A stretch of DNA of 64,000 nt from Nephrocerus scutellatus (lineage: Eukaryota > Arthropoda > Insecta > Diptera > Pipunculidae), in assembly GCA_947095585.1 (NCBI GenBank), contig OX352761.1, positions 107,309,890 to 107,373,889 on the forward strand, in the 5' to 3' direction. Under the pieces are notes generated by a model that searched no databases, was not told the origin of the DNA, and was given only the letters and a program-made list of their open reading frames with translations. This document shows, piece by piece, positions 46,640-57,897 of the stretch. Both the position numbers and the translations under genes were made by a program. How positions within the stretch are numbered: position 1 is the first letter of the stretch; each line of letters starts with the position of its first letter.

Positions 46640-47290
46640 AAAGTAACATATGTATACATAGGAATATATATACATATATATATATATGTAATTATGTGTT
46701 GTAACATTTGCTGCTCGGGTTACGCTCGCCGAAACCCAGAGTTCGTGATATTGGGGTAGAGTTACAAATTAAAAAGAGTATTATGGTGATATTTTAATAT
46801 TTTTCTTTTATTTTAATTTTAAGTTCTTATGACTTATATACTTAACAATGAATATGAAATACCTATTTTATAGGCTACGTAGGGTGATACTACAAGGCGG
46901 AGGATCGCAATAGTCAAGCGAGAGCGGTACGATTCGCGCTGTTCGTTTGACGCTTGCGATGTTTTCTTAAAACAAAGGAGTGTTCTTGTAGACCACAGAG
47001 AGCGGTGATAACTGAGCCAAAAGAGTGTTCGTGTAGAACACAGGGAGTGGTGATAGCACGGAGATGGCCCTGTGGGCAAATTTCCCCAGTAGCTCACTAT
47101 GAGAGGGGTATGCTAGACCGAGGGTCGCAATAGTCAAAAGAGAGCGGTACAATTCGCGTTGTTCGTTTGACGATTACAATTTTAAGTCAAAAGAAAAGAG
47201 TATTCGCGTAGAACATAGTGAGCGGTAATAGTCAACTGAAAGCGGTACATGTCGCGCAATTCAATTGATCACCCACAACTGATGTGAACT
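46640..47290 (-). repeat. Complex repeat block, possibly an LTR remnant
   Basis: It starts with an AT microsatellite (46664-46690). Then TGTAACATTTGCTGCTCGGG at 46698 resembles an LTR start. A module GGATCGCAATAGTCAAGCG followed by AGAGCGGTAC.ATTCGCG.TGTTCGTTTGACG occurs at 46901 and again at 47121, with a third partial near 47225. A second module, GTTCGTGTAGAACACAG, occurs at 46982, 47027 and 47202. Spacing of the larger unit is about 220 bp. An 87-codon - strand frame across it only reflects the repeats. No retrotransposon coding region is attached. Confidence 0.5.
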
Positions 47291-47506
47291 GGTGAACTGA
47301 AGGTTCGGTCGGACGACTGGCTGAGTGTTCTACTCGCTTGACGAAAAAATGTATTTGGCGTTTTTTTTGTTGGTAATAAAGTGGGCGCACTTGCACTACT
47401 TCAGGGTGGTGAAGCTGAGGTACTTCATTATAATTGTTGGGAATTATGCCAGTCTGCGAAAGGAAAATGTGAGCGACACCGCCTACCGCCTACCGCTTTT
47501 TTGCAC

Positions 47507-47765
47507 GCGATAGGTGGTCCTGGAGTGGAGATATTAGTGCATATGTTTTTAAGAGCATCACGGTTGAAGTCAAATTTACACCATATATCCGATTGGTGAT
47601 CTCTTTTTTAATCCCGGTAGGTGGCGCTGGAGTCAAGATATCTTTGAAAATGTTTATTTCTTAGGTATAGAAACGTTGGTATTGAAGTTATATTCACACC
47701 ATATATTCGTTTGGTGCTCCGATAGGTTTTTTTTTTGACCCGGTAGGTGGCGCTGGAGTGAAGTT
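47507..47765 (+). repeat. Three tandem units starting TAGGTGG(C/T)GCTGGAGT
   Basis: Units begin at 47511, 47618 and 47744 (spacing 107 and 126 bp). Each first line reads TAGGTGG(T/C)(C/G)CTGGAGT, followed by GATAT, an A/T-rich centre, GAAGTYAWATTYACACCATA and a GGTG...T-run. The third unit is truncated. The outer copies resemble (C)CGGTAGGTGGCGCTGG with a GACCCGG approach. Non-coding. Confidence 0.6.
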
Positions 47766-48740
47766 TTTAAATCCAAGCTGTCGCGTTTAAGTACAAGATC
47801 TCTTCGACGTAGCTTCTTTAGATCGTCAAGAAATTATTTGCTCTGTTTCATTCCTATTTACCTTCTCACAGTTTCTGCAAAAGGTACTATTTAAAATAAC
47901 CAGTTTTGATGCCACTGACCCGTACTTATTACCAAAACTGCCTTCATGACTTAGTGATCAAGTCATGGTTCTACTTTTATTGTAGAAAGCCTATATGGCG
48001 CATTTGGTCAAATAGCCTCACATTAGCTGTCACTTAATAGTACGTATTAGGTTATATATCCCCTTGTAGGCCACAGGGTCTACGAACCAACTTGTGCGTT
48101 TTCTGGAAATATATCGCAACGCTGCCCAACTTCTTCCTAACTGCTGTAACTCCTCTTCAATTGTTCTGCGTCATGTGTGTCTAAGTCAACCCACTCGTCC
48201 ACCGTCTTGGATCCAGCGGGTTCCATTGGAAGGCATGACAAGTATAGGAGGTGTCGCATTTTCGAATTATATGTCCTATCCGCTACCACCTCCGTCTCTG
48301 AATTGTGATGTCAATACGATCTATTCGTATAGAAAGAGAGAATTATTTCCTTGACTGAACCAAATGAACACCTGACGCTTTTCATAGAGCCTTTCTTAGG
48401 TTATTCGTCCACTTTTTCTTTGTCATCGTCCAGGAATAGGCATATCGAAGCCAGTTGTTCTTGACACTCTCTAATGAGTTTCAAGTTAGTAGCGGTCGCA
48501 TGAATGGCTTTGATTGCGGATGGGCTACTGTCAACATATTTGTATCCTTTCTACTTGTGCGGAATGTACTTTTTCCTAAGCCTCACTTTCGCTAGAATCT
48601 CTGCCCAAAAGATGCTAGACAAGTCAAGAAGCCTGTATGACTTTATCAGATAAATTTCTTGTAAGAAGACCCACTCCATCCTTCATTGCATTCGTCAGTA
48701 TAGATTTCTTCCTACCAATTTCCTCTACTCAAAAACTCAA
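47766..48740 (+). other. Intron, no identified feature
   Basis: No exon or recognised transposon domain. The 86-codon + frame at 48094-48354 has no support. Confidence 0.35.
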
Positions 48741-48870
48741 CAGTAAAGTTGAGATACACATTAGTGCAAAATTTTAATAAAATCTGACTTTAGGAAGTGA
48801 TCACAAGATACCGCCAGCTAGCGACAAACAAAAATTAAAAAAAAAAACGAATTTATATCCAAAAACTTTT
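48741..48870 (+). repeat. Dispersed GGGCCC-type repeat, tail only (family A)
   Basis: GAGATACACATTAGTGCAAA, then AATAAAATCTGACTTTAGG, AAGTGATCACAAG and CCAGCTAGCGAC match the 3' part of the copies at 28200 and 38060, in more diverged form. Confidence 0.5.
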
Positions 48871-50854
48871 AGCACAAGAGCTCAAAATTCAGCTCAAAGT
48901 TTCAGTTTGATGATTTGTTTTCAATAAGTATCTCCATCCAAAGGAAGAAAGATTGGCAAACATCTCTTTCAACCTTTTATTCTTGTAAATCATTATTGTT
49001 TTTTTTCTCAAAAATTATAAACAGAATCATTCTGTAAAACTTATTTGTGTCGCAAATGCAGAATAACTGACGTTTTTTTGCCAATGGAAAAAATTTTCCG
49101 TGTCCACCGAACATTAAAAATAATAATATTTAACTCCTTTATCCTTTATTTAGAAATAACTTTTCGAATGTATGATGATTCCGCATTAATTATTAACTCC
49201 ATTTCGCCTTCAGTATTCGTTGTGGCCATAAATGGCTTAAAAGTTTACCTTTAATGGCATTGATAGTCCAACTAGAACTTCTCTCTCCTTTAGAAGCTCC
49301 CTAGACACCAAAAGTTTACCTATAATAGCATTGATAGTCCACATAGAACTTCTTTCTCTTTTAGTAGAAGCTCCCAAGACACTACACTTTTGAAAAGTTA
49401 AAATTCCTAGTGAACCACAATTCTGTACACCAGTGTGTATAAAATATATAAAAAATCCATATTTTGAAGCTTACAAGTTTCATAACTATTCTTCATAGTA
49501 TTTTTCAATAAATTAGAGAACTTATTATTATTTTTTATTATTTTAGTCATAATTATTCGAACATTACAACGCTATTGATGAGCTTTCTCCTACTCTTCAC
49601 ATTTTTGCCCTTTTCAAAAGCAAACAGAGAATTACTTGAGTAAGTTGGTTAAAACCAAAAAATAAATTTCCGCTTTGGCTCTGCGGCATTCTGTGTAAGT
49701 AATCGATGAAAGTCCTCACCTCATTACACCACCCTAACAAATTTGGGGCAGAGCTACATCATATCTATTAATTTACTAAAATTTGAAACGGAACTCGAAC
49801 GGAACTCAGCTTATCCCAACTCAATCCACAACCAGCACCCAATGTCTTCATTAAATTTCTAATCCTTAACGGAATTCACATTCTCATTTGTGTTCTCGAA
49901 CTTTTGAGGTTAGTGGTTGGTCAAAAATTTGCAGTTTAATAAGCGGAAATTCATTTGTGTAGTGAAGTGAACGTTGGGATTTTGTGTGGGTGCAAATCTA
50001 AAGGATCCTTTTGGTAATCCAGTTTGTATTTATAAGTCAATTAAAATCCTCGTGCAATAATTTATATAATTAATTCAGTTCCGCTGTGCTTCTTCGTTAG
50101 GACCTCGTCATTAGGCTGAAACACATATTTTAATTATAGTTCAGGTCCCGTCACTTAAATAGGTAAGCGCACATTGATTGATTGTGTTTATCAATTCAAA
50201 TTTTAAGATTGCTTATTTTCTACTGAGGGCTGAGGGTAGATAAGGAAGATGAAAAACATCTTTCTATACCCTAAGTTTCCACTCTGTTGCTGTAGAAGCG
50301 AAAAATGACTGAGTAATAACCTGCTATGTAGGGAAGAATCGAATATAAGATAAGCGGTCATTCCTATATTTCCTTATCTGTGTTTACCAGTCTTGGCGGT
50401 TCATTGGTATTATCGACTATATGTATAAGGTGCTGTATGATAAGCATAATGACCAAAAATGTACATAGATGAGTTGTTAATGTATGAAGTAATCTAGATA
50501 TGTGTACAACAATGTGCAAATCCATGTTAAAAGGCATTTACAAGGGTGCAAGTCCCTTCATATCCTTCTGGCCACCTTTTTTCGTATATACAATCCCGAA
50601 ATAGTCACCTTTATGATAAATTGCAAAAAAATAAAAATAATATTCCAATTTTGTCGTTGAATCGGCAGAGATTGAAGATTGAAGCCTGAATACCGTCATT
50701 GCTATGATAGGGGAAGTAGGGATATCGTTATCGTTATTTGAGATATTAATTGTTAGTGGAGTCTGGACTAGGGTTTGGTTTTATTCATATTCACCCTCAG
50801 TCCGAGTTTCTGTGCATTACAGATCAGTGAGTCCAGCTTCAATTAAATGTCTGG
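48871..50854 (+). other. Intron with a small tandem duplication, no gene
   Basis: 49238-49383 holds two 73-bp tandem units, each with AAAAGTTTACCT(T/A)TAAT(G/A)GC, ATTGATAGTCCA and GAACTTCT. The rest is AT-rich and featureless. Confidence 0.45.
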
Positions 50855-50867
50855 AAAAATAGGTGTT

Positions 50868-51154
50868 GTGGGCGCAGTGGCTAAGTGGATAAGAGCATGG
50901 CTCTCTGAGCAAGAGCTTCGTGGTTCGAATCCCAGTAACACCAAAAGTATTTTTCACGGTGTGTCCCACTTCTCGCGAAAGTCTGACAAACGTCCGAGAG
51001 TAATAACTTGCCATGGAAAGCTTCTTAATTCGCCGTTCGGATATGGCATTAAGTTGTAGCATTTGTGTTCAAAAATATACCTGCTGAACACAAATGGTTG
51101 CGAGAAGCCAGGCCTTGGACCGCAATAGTCTGTCGCGCCGAATATTATTATTAT
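50868..51154 (+). mobile_element. Complete tRNA-derived SINE
   Basis: The head GGCGCAGTGGCTAAGTGGAT holds a consensus A box (TGGCTAAGTGG), and GTGGTTCGAATCC holds an exact pol III B box. The body shares CACCAAAAGTATTTTTCACG, GGAAAGCTTCT(T/C)AATTCGCCG and GTCTGTCGCGCCGAATATTA with 7556-7815. The end is (ATT)n. Flanks AAAAATAGGTGTT (50855-50867) and AAAAAGTAGGTGTT (51155-51168) form a near-perfect target duplication. It is the best-preserved copy, since its promoter boxes are intact. Confidence 0.92.
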
Positions 51155-51299
51155 AAAAAGTAGGTGTTATCAGGCAGGTGTAATCAGAGTAGTAGAGTTC
51201 ATTCAGCTTCGTCTTTGTATACCTTTGGGCGCATCAATATTAGTTTGTTTTATCACACTATCAAAAAGAGTGGAGGTTTCTTCCTTCCTCTTCTTTATT

Positions 51300-51301
<2 letters not shown>

Positions 51302-51330
<29 letters not shown>
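51302..51330 (+). repeat. (CT)n microsatellite
   Basis: An uninterrupted CT dinucleotide run of about 29 bp. Confidence 0.98.
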
Positions 51331-51332
<2 letters not shown>

Positions 51333-51954
51333 GCGGTCGGTTTCTATCTATAGCCGTTTCTTTTGTCTAGTTACAGCTTTCTTCCGCTTCTTTTATTATT
51401 TTTTCAGTTGTTCTTTTGCAAGTTGTTCTCTGGGTCTTTCTCTCTAATTTTTTTCTTTAAGTCTTGCTTCAAAAATTTGTTTAACTTGTCTATTTTCGTT
51501 CATTCACACCATGTGTCCAAATGATCTTCGAGAGTCTTCTTAGCGTATTCGAACTTAAGCTCGTACCTTACATATCTTCGTTTATTTTTCTGCTTTTATC
51601 AGGTACCTTATTTATATGGCTTACATCTTTCTTTCTTGCATTTCTGAGAGTGTTAAATTTTCTCCTCCGTGAAGTAATGCTGGGAGGTACATCGACATTG
51701 AAATATGTATACTTTTGTCGTTCGGGTTATTTGTTTGTGGTCTAGGATGCATGCCTCACATTTTAAAGGACTCTTTTTCTTATTTCCTTAATCGCCATTC
51801 GAACTCGAGAAATTGAATCCATAGCTTCGAAGTAACCGTCAAAGTGAGTGTTTTATATGACGGCTGCTTCCAATGACTTAAATCTCGTACATGAACGATG
51901 CACCTTTTATTTAAAACTTTTTTTTTTTTATTGTATTTTCGACTTTTTTGAGCT
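51331..51954 (+). other. T-rich intron, no identified feature
   Basis: Pyrimidine-rich sequence; the 74-codon frame at 51521-51745 is unsupported. Confidence 0.4.
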
Positions 51955-52290
51955 CCTTTTTAACCAACTTCCACACGACCTAGAGAGCTGAAATTTTGTG
52001 AGTGTTTAAGACCAAAATAACATTTTTTATATTCCGAGTATTACGCGTCTAGTGTCTGTCACGTGTGATGGGTTGAAATTTATTTTTTCAACTTCTTTGA
52101 GGTCGTATTCAACCACCTTGCACACGACCTAGAGAGTTGCAATTTTGCGTGTGAAGCGTGGAAAAAAGAAAATTCTTTGAAATAGCTCTGACGTCAAAAA
52201 CAGATATTTTGGCGATCATTAACAAATAATAAACGACTGTGTGGCGTGTTTCGATATATATACAAAAGTTTGTACCCGAAAAACGAAGTT
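51955..52290 (+). repeat. CGCGTGTG-type repeat (family B)
   Basis: CGACCTAGAG at 51976 and 52125 (spacing 149 bp), the intervening ATTACGCGTCTAGTGTCTG and GTCACGTGTGATGGGTTG, and the terminal module with GTGTGAAGCGTGG, CAGATATTTTGGCGATC, CGACTGTGTGGCGTG and TTTGTACCCGAAAA match 40985-41800 closely. Confidence 0.75.
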
Positions 52291-54800
52291 TTTTTACACT
52301 TACTTGTTAATTATTTAGTTAGCGTTACAACAGACCCTGTATCTAAGCAAAGTGATGGATATTCTCCCAATCTATTGAACATTGCTTGTGGTTCCAAGTA
52401 AATCGAAAAAATACTGAAATTCAAATTTAAAAAATTCCTTCATTATACTTAAAACTCGATTCTCCGATGTAAATACATAGAAATGGAATTTATTTAAAGA
52501 ACAAATCAAATTTCTTGCAGCGTATTTATCCCATAATCATAGCTGCATCCTACATCCGAGTACAATTGGCATTCCTGCAAATATGTCCTTGTAGATACCA
52601 GGTTATTGCATTACGTAAGTTTATTTCATTTGATTTTCATGTAGAAATAAAAGTAGCTGCCAGTAACTCGACAACAAGGCTTTATGCGCTGCCAGACGCA
52701 AACATTACACCTACATCTCTCAGCAATCCCGCACTCATCTCTGAAATATCCTTGTAAATGTAAATTACTCGAATGTTTCTCGTTAGATTTGATTTATTAG
52801 ATTTTATTTTTGTGCCGCCGTGGCCCTTTATGAGTTGTCGAAGTTGGATGCTGATATCATCATCATATTTGGCTCTACAACCGGGGTCCGGTCCTGGCCT
52901 CCTGCTGTTAATATATCCCTCTCCTTTATTACGAGCATGATAAATTTCCTAAATTTTTATATTGCCTTAAATTATGTTTGAATTTATGCCAATATCCTTT
53001 TAACATATCATACATTTTTCTGTTACTGAAATATCGTTCTCTACCTCTTAAAGTGAAGGTGAGGCTGAAAGGATTAAGGTAATATCCACAAGAAAAAAAC
53101 GTGTGGCAAGGCACATGCATGTTTCTGAGGCTATTTATAAACCATACTGGGTGGTTGGTAACTATCAAATGCCCGCATCCAACCCTGCTTGCCGATGCTA
53201 GTTCAGTCCCAGTATTTCCAGTTTATTGGATTTTTTCGAATGACTGCTTCGAAAAGGACATAAGCCATCCTTCATGAATCTGATAGAGAAACGTGCATTA
53301 CATGAGCCTAACGACGCTTTCAGTGTATAGTTAAATTATAATAACAGTTATTTTTAGACACTTTCCTCCCATTGAACTAATTCACATTTTGTATGCCCAG
53401 CAAGGCTTGTGCTATGGCAGATGCTATGTTCTCTTTAAATATATCAGAGATACTTTATCTAAGCCAACACCACTCTACGAGTACAAGACCAATCGACCCG
53501 GTTTGCTCGCAAAACAGTTTGAGGATATAGGGGATGTAGCAATGTTCGTTGCCAATCAAAAAACAATAAAACGAATTAAGAAACACTGAGTGAGTGAGTG
53601 TTAGTGTTTGATAAATAGTTGAACAACGTTTTGTACCGATTATACCTTGAGCGGAAGTTTCAGACAGATGACTCCCTAAACTTGACAGGCCATAATGATG
53701 ATCCGAGCAAAAACTTTGCATTCATAGCAAACTAACGAATCTTTTCGTTGCCAGTTTGGTTTTTTATAAAATGTATAGATTCGGATAATTAATTAATAGT
53801 AAATAATAAATAAATATTCTGAAGTCCTAGTTTTATGGATTGAATTTGGTTAATTGTGTTCCAAAGTTGACATCGCTTTTGTAGTATAATTATGCCTCAC
53901 TTAGTAAATCGTTGCATTTATTGCGACAGAATAAATTATTTGTCAGTGTAATCGCTGGTGATATTTCATATACTCATAGGTTATGGAACTCGCATGTGGA
54001 AATTAGAAGACGGAAGATCCGGCCAGTACACTTAGTATATCTAATACTATCCTAAACACGTATATTTTTACACTGTCATAACAGTGTGTTCACAATTAGC
54101 ATAAGGGTGTGTGAGACCACTAATTGCATTGCAGAACATATTAAAATCAAGGAGGACACCAAATGAACTTTATAACTGGGATCGGGTCGTGACCTCCTGG
54201 AATCAAACATTAGGATTGAGTTCATACAATTGCCTGTATTCCACCTCCATAATTCTGTCCCCTGTTTCTCGTCGATTGCTCTTCTACCATCTTAACATTG
54301 CATCGCATATTTACTTTGAAAATATCGCCTTTTCGTAGTGGTTGGCCAATTCGCTGACTCTTTCGTCTTTGTATGAATGCGCCTATTAGTTTCTTTTTAG
54401 ATTTGGCCAGAAAATCCTTAAGATGTTTCAGAGGCTTTTATTTACAAATGTCTTCGTGATACTGGCGGTCGCTATCCAGTTGCTGCACGTTGGACCAATA
54501 CGCACCAAGACGTAGCTTGATGCTAAAGATGATAGTATTATTTTGCCAAGTTTTAGACAACATTTCAAACGCAAACCCATTCGGTATATCTCATATCGAG
54601 ATATTAGAAACTCTCTACTTTCTCCACCAAATTGCCCAGCAACACAAACCAGAACTGGAGTCTATAATTTTTTATTGACTGATTATTTTAGTTCTTCTGG
54701 CTTTGTTTTTCTGCCCTGCCAATTCCTCTCTCTTTCTCTATCTCTTTCCACATTTGTTGTCATATCATACAGATTCATTATAATGTGAGACAGTAAGCAC
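52291..54800 (+). other. Intron, no confirmed gene
   Basis: A 66-codon frame at 53389-53589 (MYAQQGLCYGRCYVLFKY..., with LLAKQFEDIGDVAMFVANQK) looks more protein-like than its surroundings and could be a processed-gene or transposon fragment; I do not recognise it. ACACTGTCATAACAGTGT at 54071-54088 is a small perfect palindrome. Nothing else is supported. Confidence 0.3.
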
Positions 54801-54811
54801 ACGTCGTCTGC

Positions 54812-55310
54812 CTAGTCAAGAAAAGTTGTAAAAGTCAAACTAATTCCTCCGCTTCCCGTCGACAACGCTGCACCGAAAATATCAGTAATTACAATCAGAA
54901 ACAGTATTGGTGAAAGGATCCAGCCTTGTATTACCTTACTTTGGATTTTGAATTCCTCCGACAACCTTCCTTTATGCAAACGGCGACATATAGACTCAGG
55001 ACAGGTGGACTTGATGATACTCATAGCTACTAGTTTGTCGGGAATTTTTCTGCGCATAAAACGCCAGATAAACTCTCTGTTGATGCTGTCGAAAGCCTTC
55101 CCAGAAAATATAAATAGCAGGTAAAGTGGCACATTGTTCAATGATAATTGGTAGGGTATTAATTTGGTCTAAACAGAAAGTAGAAGATCTACAAAGGAAT
55201 CCTGCTTGCTCGGCATCAACTGTGTATTTAAAGCGGTCTAGTCTTCTTCTTCTTTTCTTTTTCGACAACAGAAGATCTCCAGTTTTCGCACTCTGTTAAC
55301 TGTATACGAT
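54812..55310 (-). mobile_element. RTE-like LINE fragment, decayed
   Basis: The - strand reads ENWRSSVVEK, then DAEQAGFLCRSSTFCLDQIN (55170-55230), GKAFDSINREFIWRFM (motif A region with a damaged start, near 55080) and a GWILSPILFLIVITDIF-like block (54870-54930). Motif order equals the element at 16880-18260. Confidence 0.7.
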
Positions 55311-55418
55311 CCAAACAGTTTTAAGTTTATTTCTGATCAGTGATGACCGTTGAAAGTGATCTACCAGAGTTGGTCTGTTTGTTCAAGGAATTCGCAATGA
55401 AGAGTAAAGACAGGACAA

Positions 55419-55920
55419 TCTATACTAATATTATAAAGATTTTATGTTGGCTTGTTGGTAATCTTCGAAACTACTGGACCAATATCAAAAATTCTTTCAT
55501 AAATATTTAGAATTGACTTTCAGTGTGAACATAGGCTATATATTATCCCGTTTAAGTAAAAGGACATTTCGTAGCGACCAATTTTGTTACTAAACAACAA
55601 AAGTCGACGAAAAAACGGTCTCGCATCATAACTGTGCTTCACTGCTCTCTGCGCTGCTTTCAGTGTTATGTTTTGTACAAACATCACGCCTATAGCTGCA
55701 TCATAATGACTGTGTGCTATGTGCTGCGTTGCTTTGTATGTATTATATATATATATGTATATACAAATGAATGTCTATTGGTTTGTAATACGACACTAAC
55801 ACTCAAAAAGTGGACAGCCGATTGAGCTGAAATTTTCTTAGAGTATGCGTCCTAACAAAATCTCGGTAAAACACATAGTGCGAATACGATCGTTGGACAG
55901 TTTCGTTTTTCAAAATTATT
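55419..55920 (+). mobile_element. Helitron 5' end and related sequence
   Basis: TCTATACTAATATTATAAAG at 55419-55438 is the 5' terminus typical of a widespread animal Helitron group. It is preceded by A, as expected for insertion between A and T. It continues with GGTAATCTTCGAAACTACTGG, CCAATATCAAAAATTCTTTC and CATAGGCTATATATTATCCC, the conserved subterminal words. 55800-55900 (GACAGCCGATTGAGCTGAAA) is of similar style. I saw no hairpin plus CTRR end, so the right boundary is arbitrary. Confidence 0.75.
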
Positions 55921-56159
55921 TTGGTTGTGTCCTGGTGTGTTTGCCTTAATTTGATTAATTAGCTATTTTTAGTTTGACGACTCTTGAACCAGCCTCGCAT
56001 TCATATGTAAGTACAGGGGTGGGAGCCTCAGAAGATTTTTTAGAGCTGCCGTTGGGCAAGTCCTTACGGCCTTATTCTCTGGATTTTATTTAGTTTTGAA
56101 CGTGTCTTTGATTGTTCTGGGTCTAATAATGCTTTGGTATAGCCAGAAAGAAATTTGCT

Positions 56160-57430
56160 CATTCACCACGTTTTGCTAAACATACGTTGGCAGGTGAAGT
56201 AAGCTTTGTTAGTAATATATGATATTTGGGAGTTCCATGTGAGTTTTTGGTCAAATATGACCCCCAGATTTTTGGCTTCCGGCACTATTTGAAGGATTTT
56301 GCCTTGGACCCGTATTGCAGGAAGTGTCATTATTTTCTTTTTCATAAATACAGTGCCAATTATTTTGTCAGGTTTGACACTTAGGTCTACATCTTTGCAC
56401 CAGTCTTTTACTACTTTGAAAGCGAAGTGTATGTGTTCTGGTATATCTGCATAGATCATCTGCATACCTTCTGTTTTATTATTATTTATTACTATTATTG
56501 TTGATGGGCTGGTAAGTCTTGTGCTTTTGTGAATGCCAATATATCTGCCAGGTCGATAGGTGTATGTATTTGCCCAAGAACGGTGTGAGCCTTGAGGTAT
56601 TCAAGTCTTTTTCGGGTGAGCGGATCACATATAAAAATAGGCAATGCTTGGCTCGGGACCAGTGAAGGTCTCTTCCGCGCCTGCACTTGCGCAGAGGTCT
56701 GCTGCTTCATTCCCATTAATATTTCAATAGCCTAGAGACCACATCAGAATGACCTTGTTGGTTTTGGCCAGTTCGTTTGCTCCACTTTGTTCTTGCATTG
56801 AAAACTGGGCCTTTTAGCGATAGCAGAGCGGCCTCGATCTCGGTTCTTCTATATATTTTTTCCTTTTGCATTCGAATGTGCAGGCTTCTAGTGGTATTGT
56901 TTCTGCCAGGAAAACGGTTGGGTATTCGTATTGTGATTCTGGGTCCGAATACTCCTGCCCCTGATTAGCTTATGTTTGTTGAGCAGTTGTTCTTCAGCCT
57001 CGTAGCTGTTCCATGCCGCTGTATGCCGCTGTTGTGATATTTCCTCACCGAACGAGACCTGATTTTCCATACTTTTTTTAAATCGTACATGTACACACGC
57101 TCAAGAGGTTTGCACTCTTAAAATGCTTAGCACAGTGTGGGCATTCAAAATTAAGGACCTGAAAGGTTGAGATATCTATGCATGTTAGTCTATCAGCATG
57201 ATATGTTAAGGTTATGAGCATTCGCATCCTAAGATAGAGCATGATCTAGCTTGTTTTTGAATTACTTCGAAGTTAGTGTTGTCAAAATCGCCTTGTATAT
57301 CAATGAAGGCACACATTAACATTTCTTTGCTCCTTAGTGTATTTTAGATTTCAATTGTTTGCTTATGTAATGCTGTTTCTGTTGATTTTCCAGTCTGGTA
57401 CGCGTGTTGACTGACATTTAGAGGGGTTTT
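56160..57430 (-). mobile_element. LOA-like LINE, decayed
   Basis: From high coordinates the - strand reads VSQHAYQTGKSTETALHKQ (about 57360-57415), CAFIDIQGDFDNTNFEVIQ motif A (about 57260-57310), and in the lower half VVKDWCKDVDLSVKPDKIIG and EAKNLGVIFDQKLTWNSQIS (56230-56415). Between these, 56500-56950 carries RNase H-like pieces (LVPSQALPIF, LTRKRLEYLK), so the order is partly rearranged or two copies are joined. Inactive. Confidence 0.7.
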
Positions 57431-57705
57431 AGTCGTAGTGTGTTAGTATTAGAAATTGCCGTAATAGTCGTATTCACGTTTTCTAAATATGCAGCATCCA
57501 GGCATCGAAAAATGCAGATAGAAAAATGTGGAATTAAAGAATTATTGGATACAAACCAATGTTTCTGCTTCTAGAACCTTTGAAGGAGATGGTTAGTTAG
57601 TGATAGAAGCGGTATATTGAGGGACAATTTTTGATTCTTGAGCACTCTGTTAAACAGAATTTCTCGATAGATCAACTGGATATGCCAGATTTCTATTTTT
57701 GAAAT

Positions 57706-57897
57706 CAGTCTTGAACTTTTCCTCTTAAAGAAAGACCTAAACTACTTTTTCAATCTCAATGAGAACTTTAAATAGACTCGTTGATCTACCGGAGACTTCA
57801 GTCTTGAACATGTCTTCTTAAAGAAAGACCTAAACTACTTTTTCAATATCAATGAGTGGAGAACTTTTAATAGACTCGCTGATCCATCTGAGACTTT
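57706..57897 (+). repeat. Two tandem units of about 93 bp
   Basis: CAGTCTTGAAC starts both units (57706 and 57799). Both contain TCTTAAAGAAAGACCTAAAC, TACTTTTTCAAT.TCAATGAG and TAGACTCG.TGATC. Non-coding. Confidence 0.75.

Noticed and set aside
46834..47097. An 87-codon - strand protein with a repeated STRTLF(W/L) pattern
   Set aside because: The internal repetition mirrors the DNA tandem modules; there is no sign of selection for the frame.
50847..51059. Intact tRNA gene suggested by A and B boxes
   Set aside because: The acceptor-stem and anticodon arms do not fold as a tRNA, and the sequence continues into a repeated body with a target duplication, so it is a SINE.
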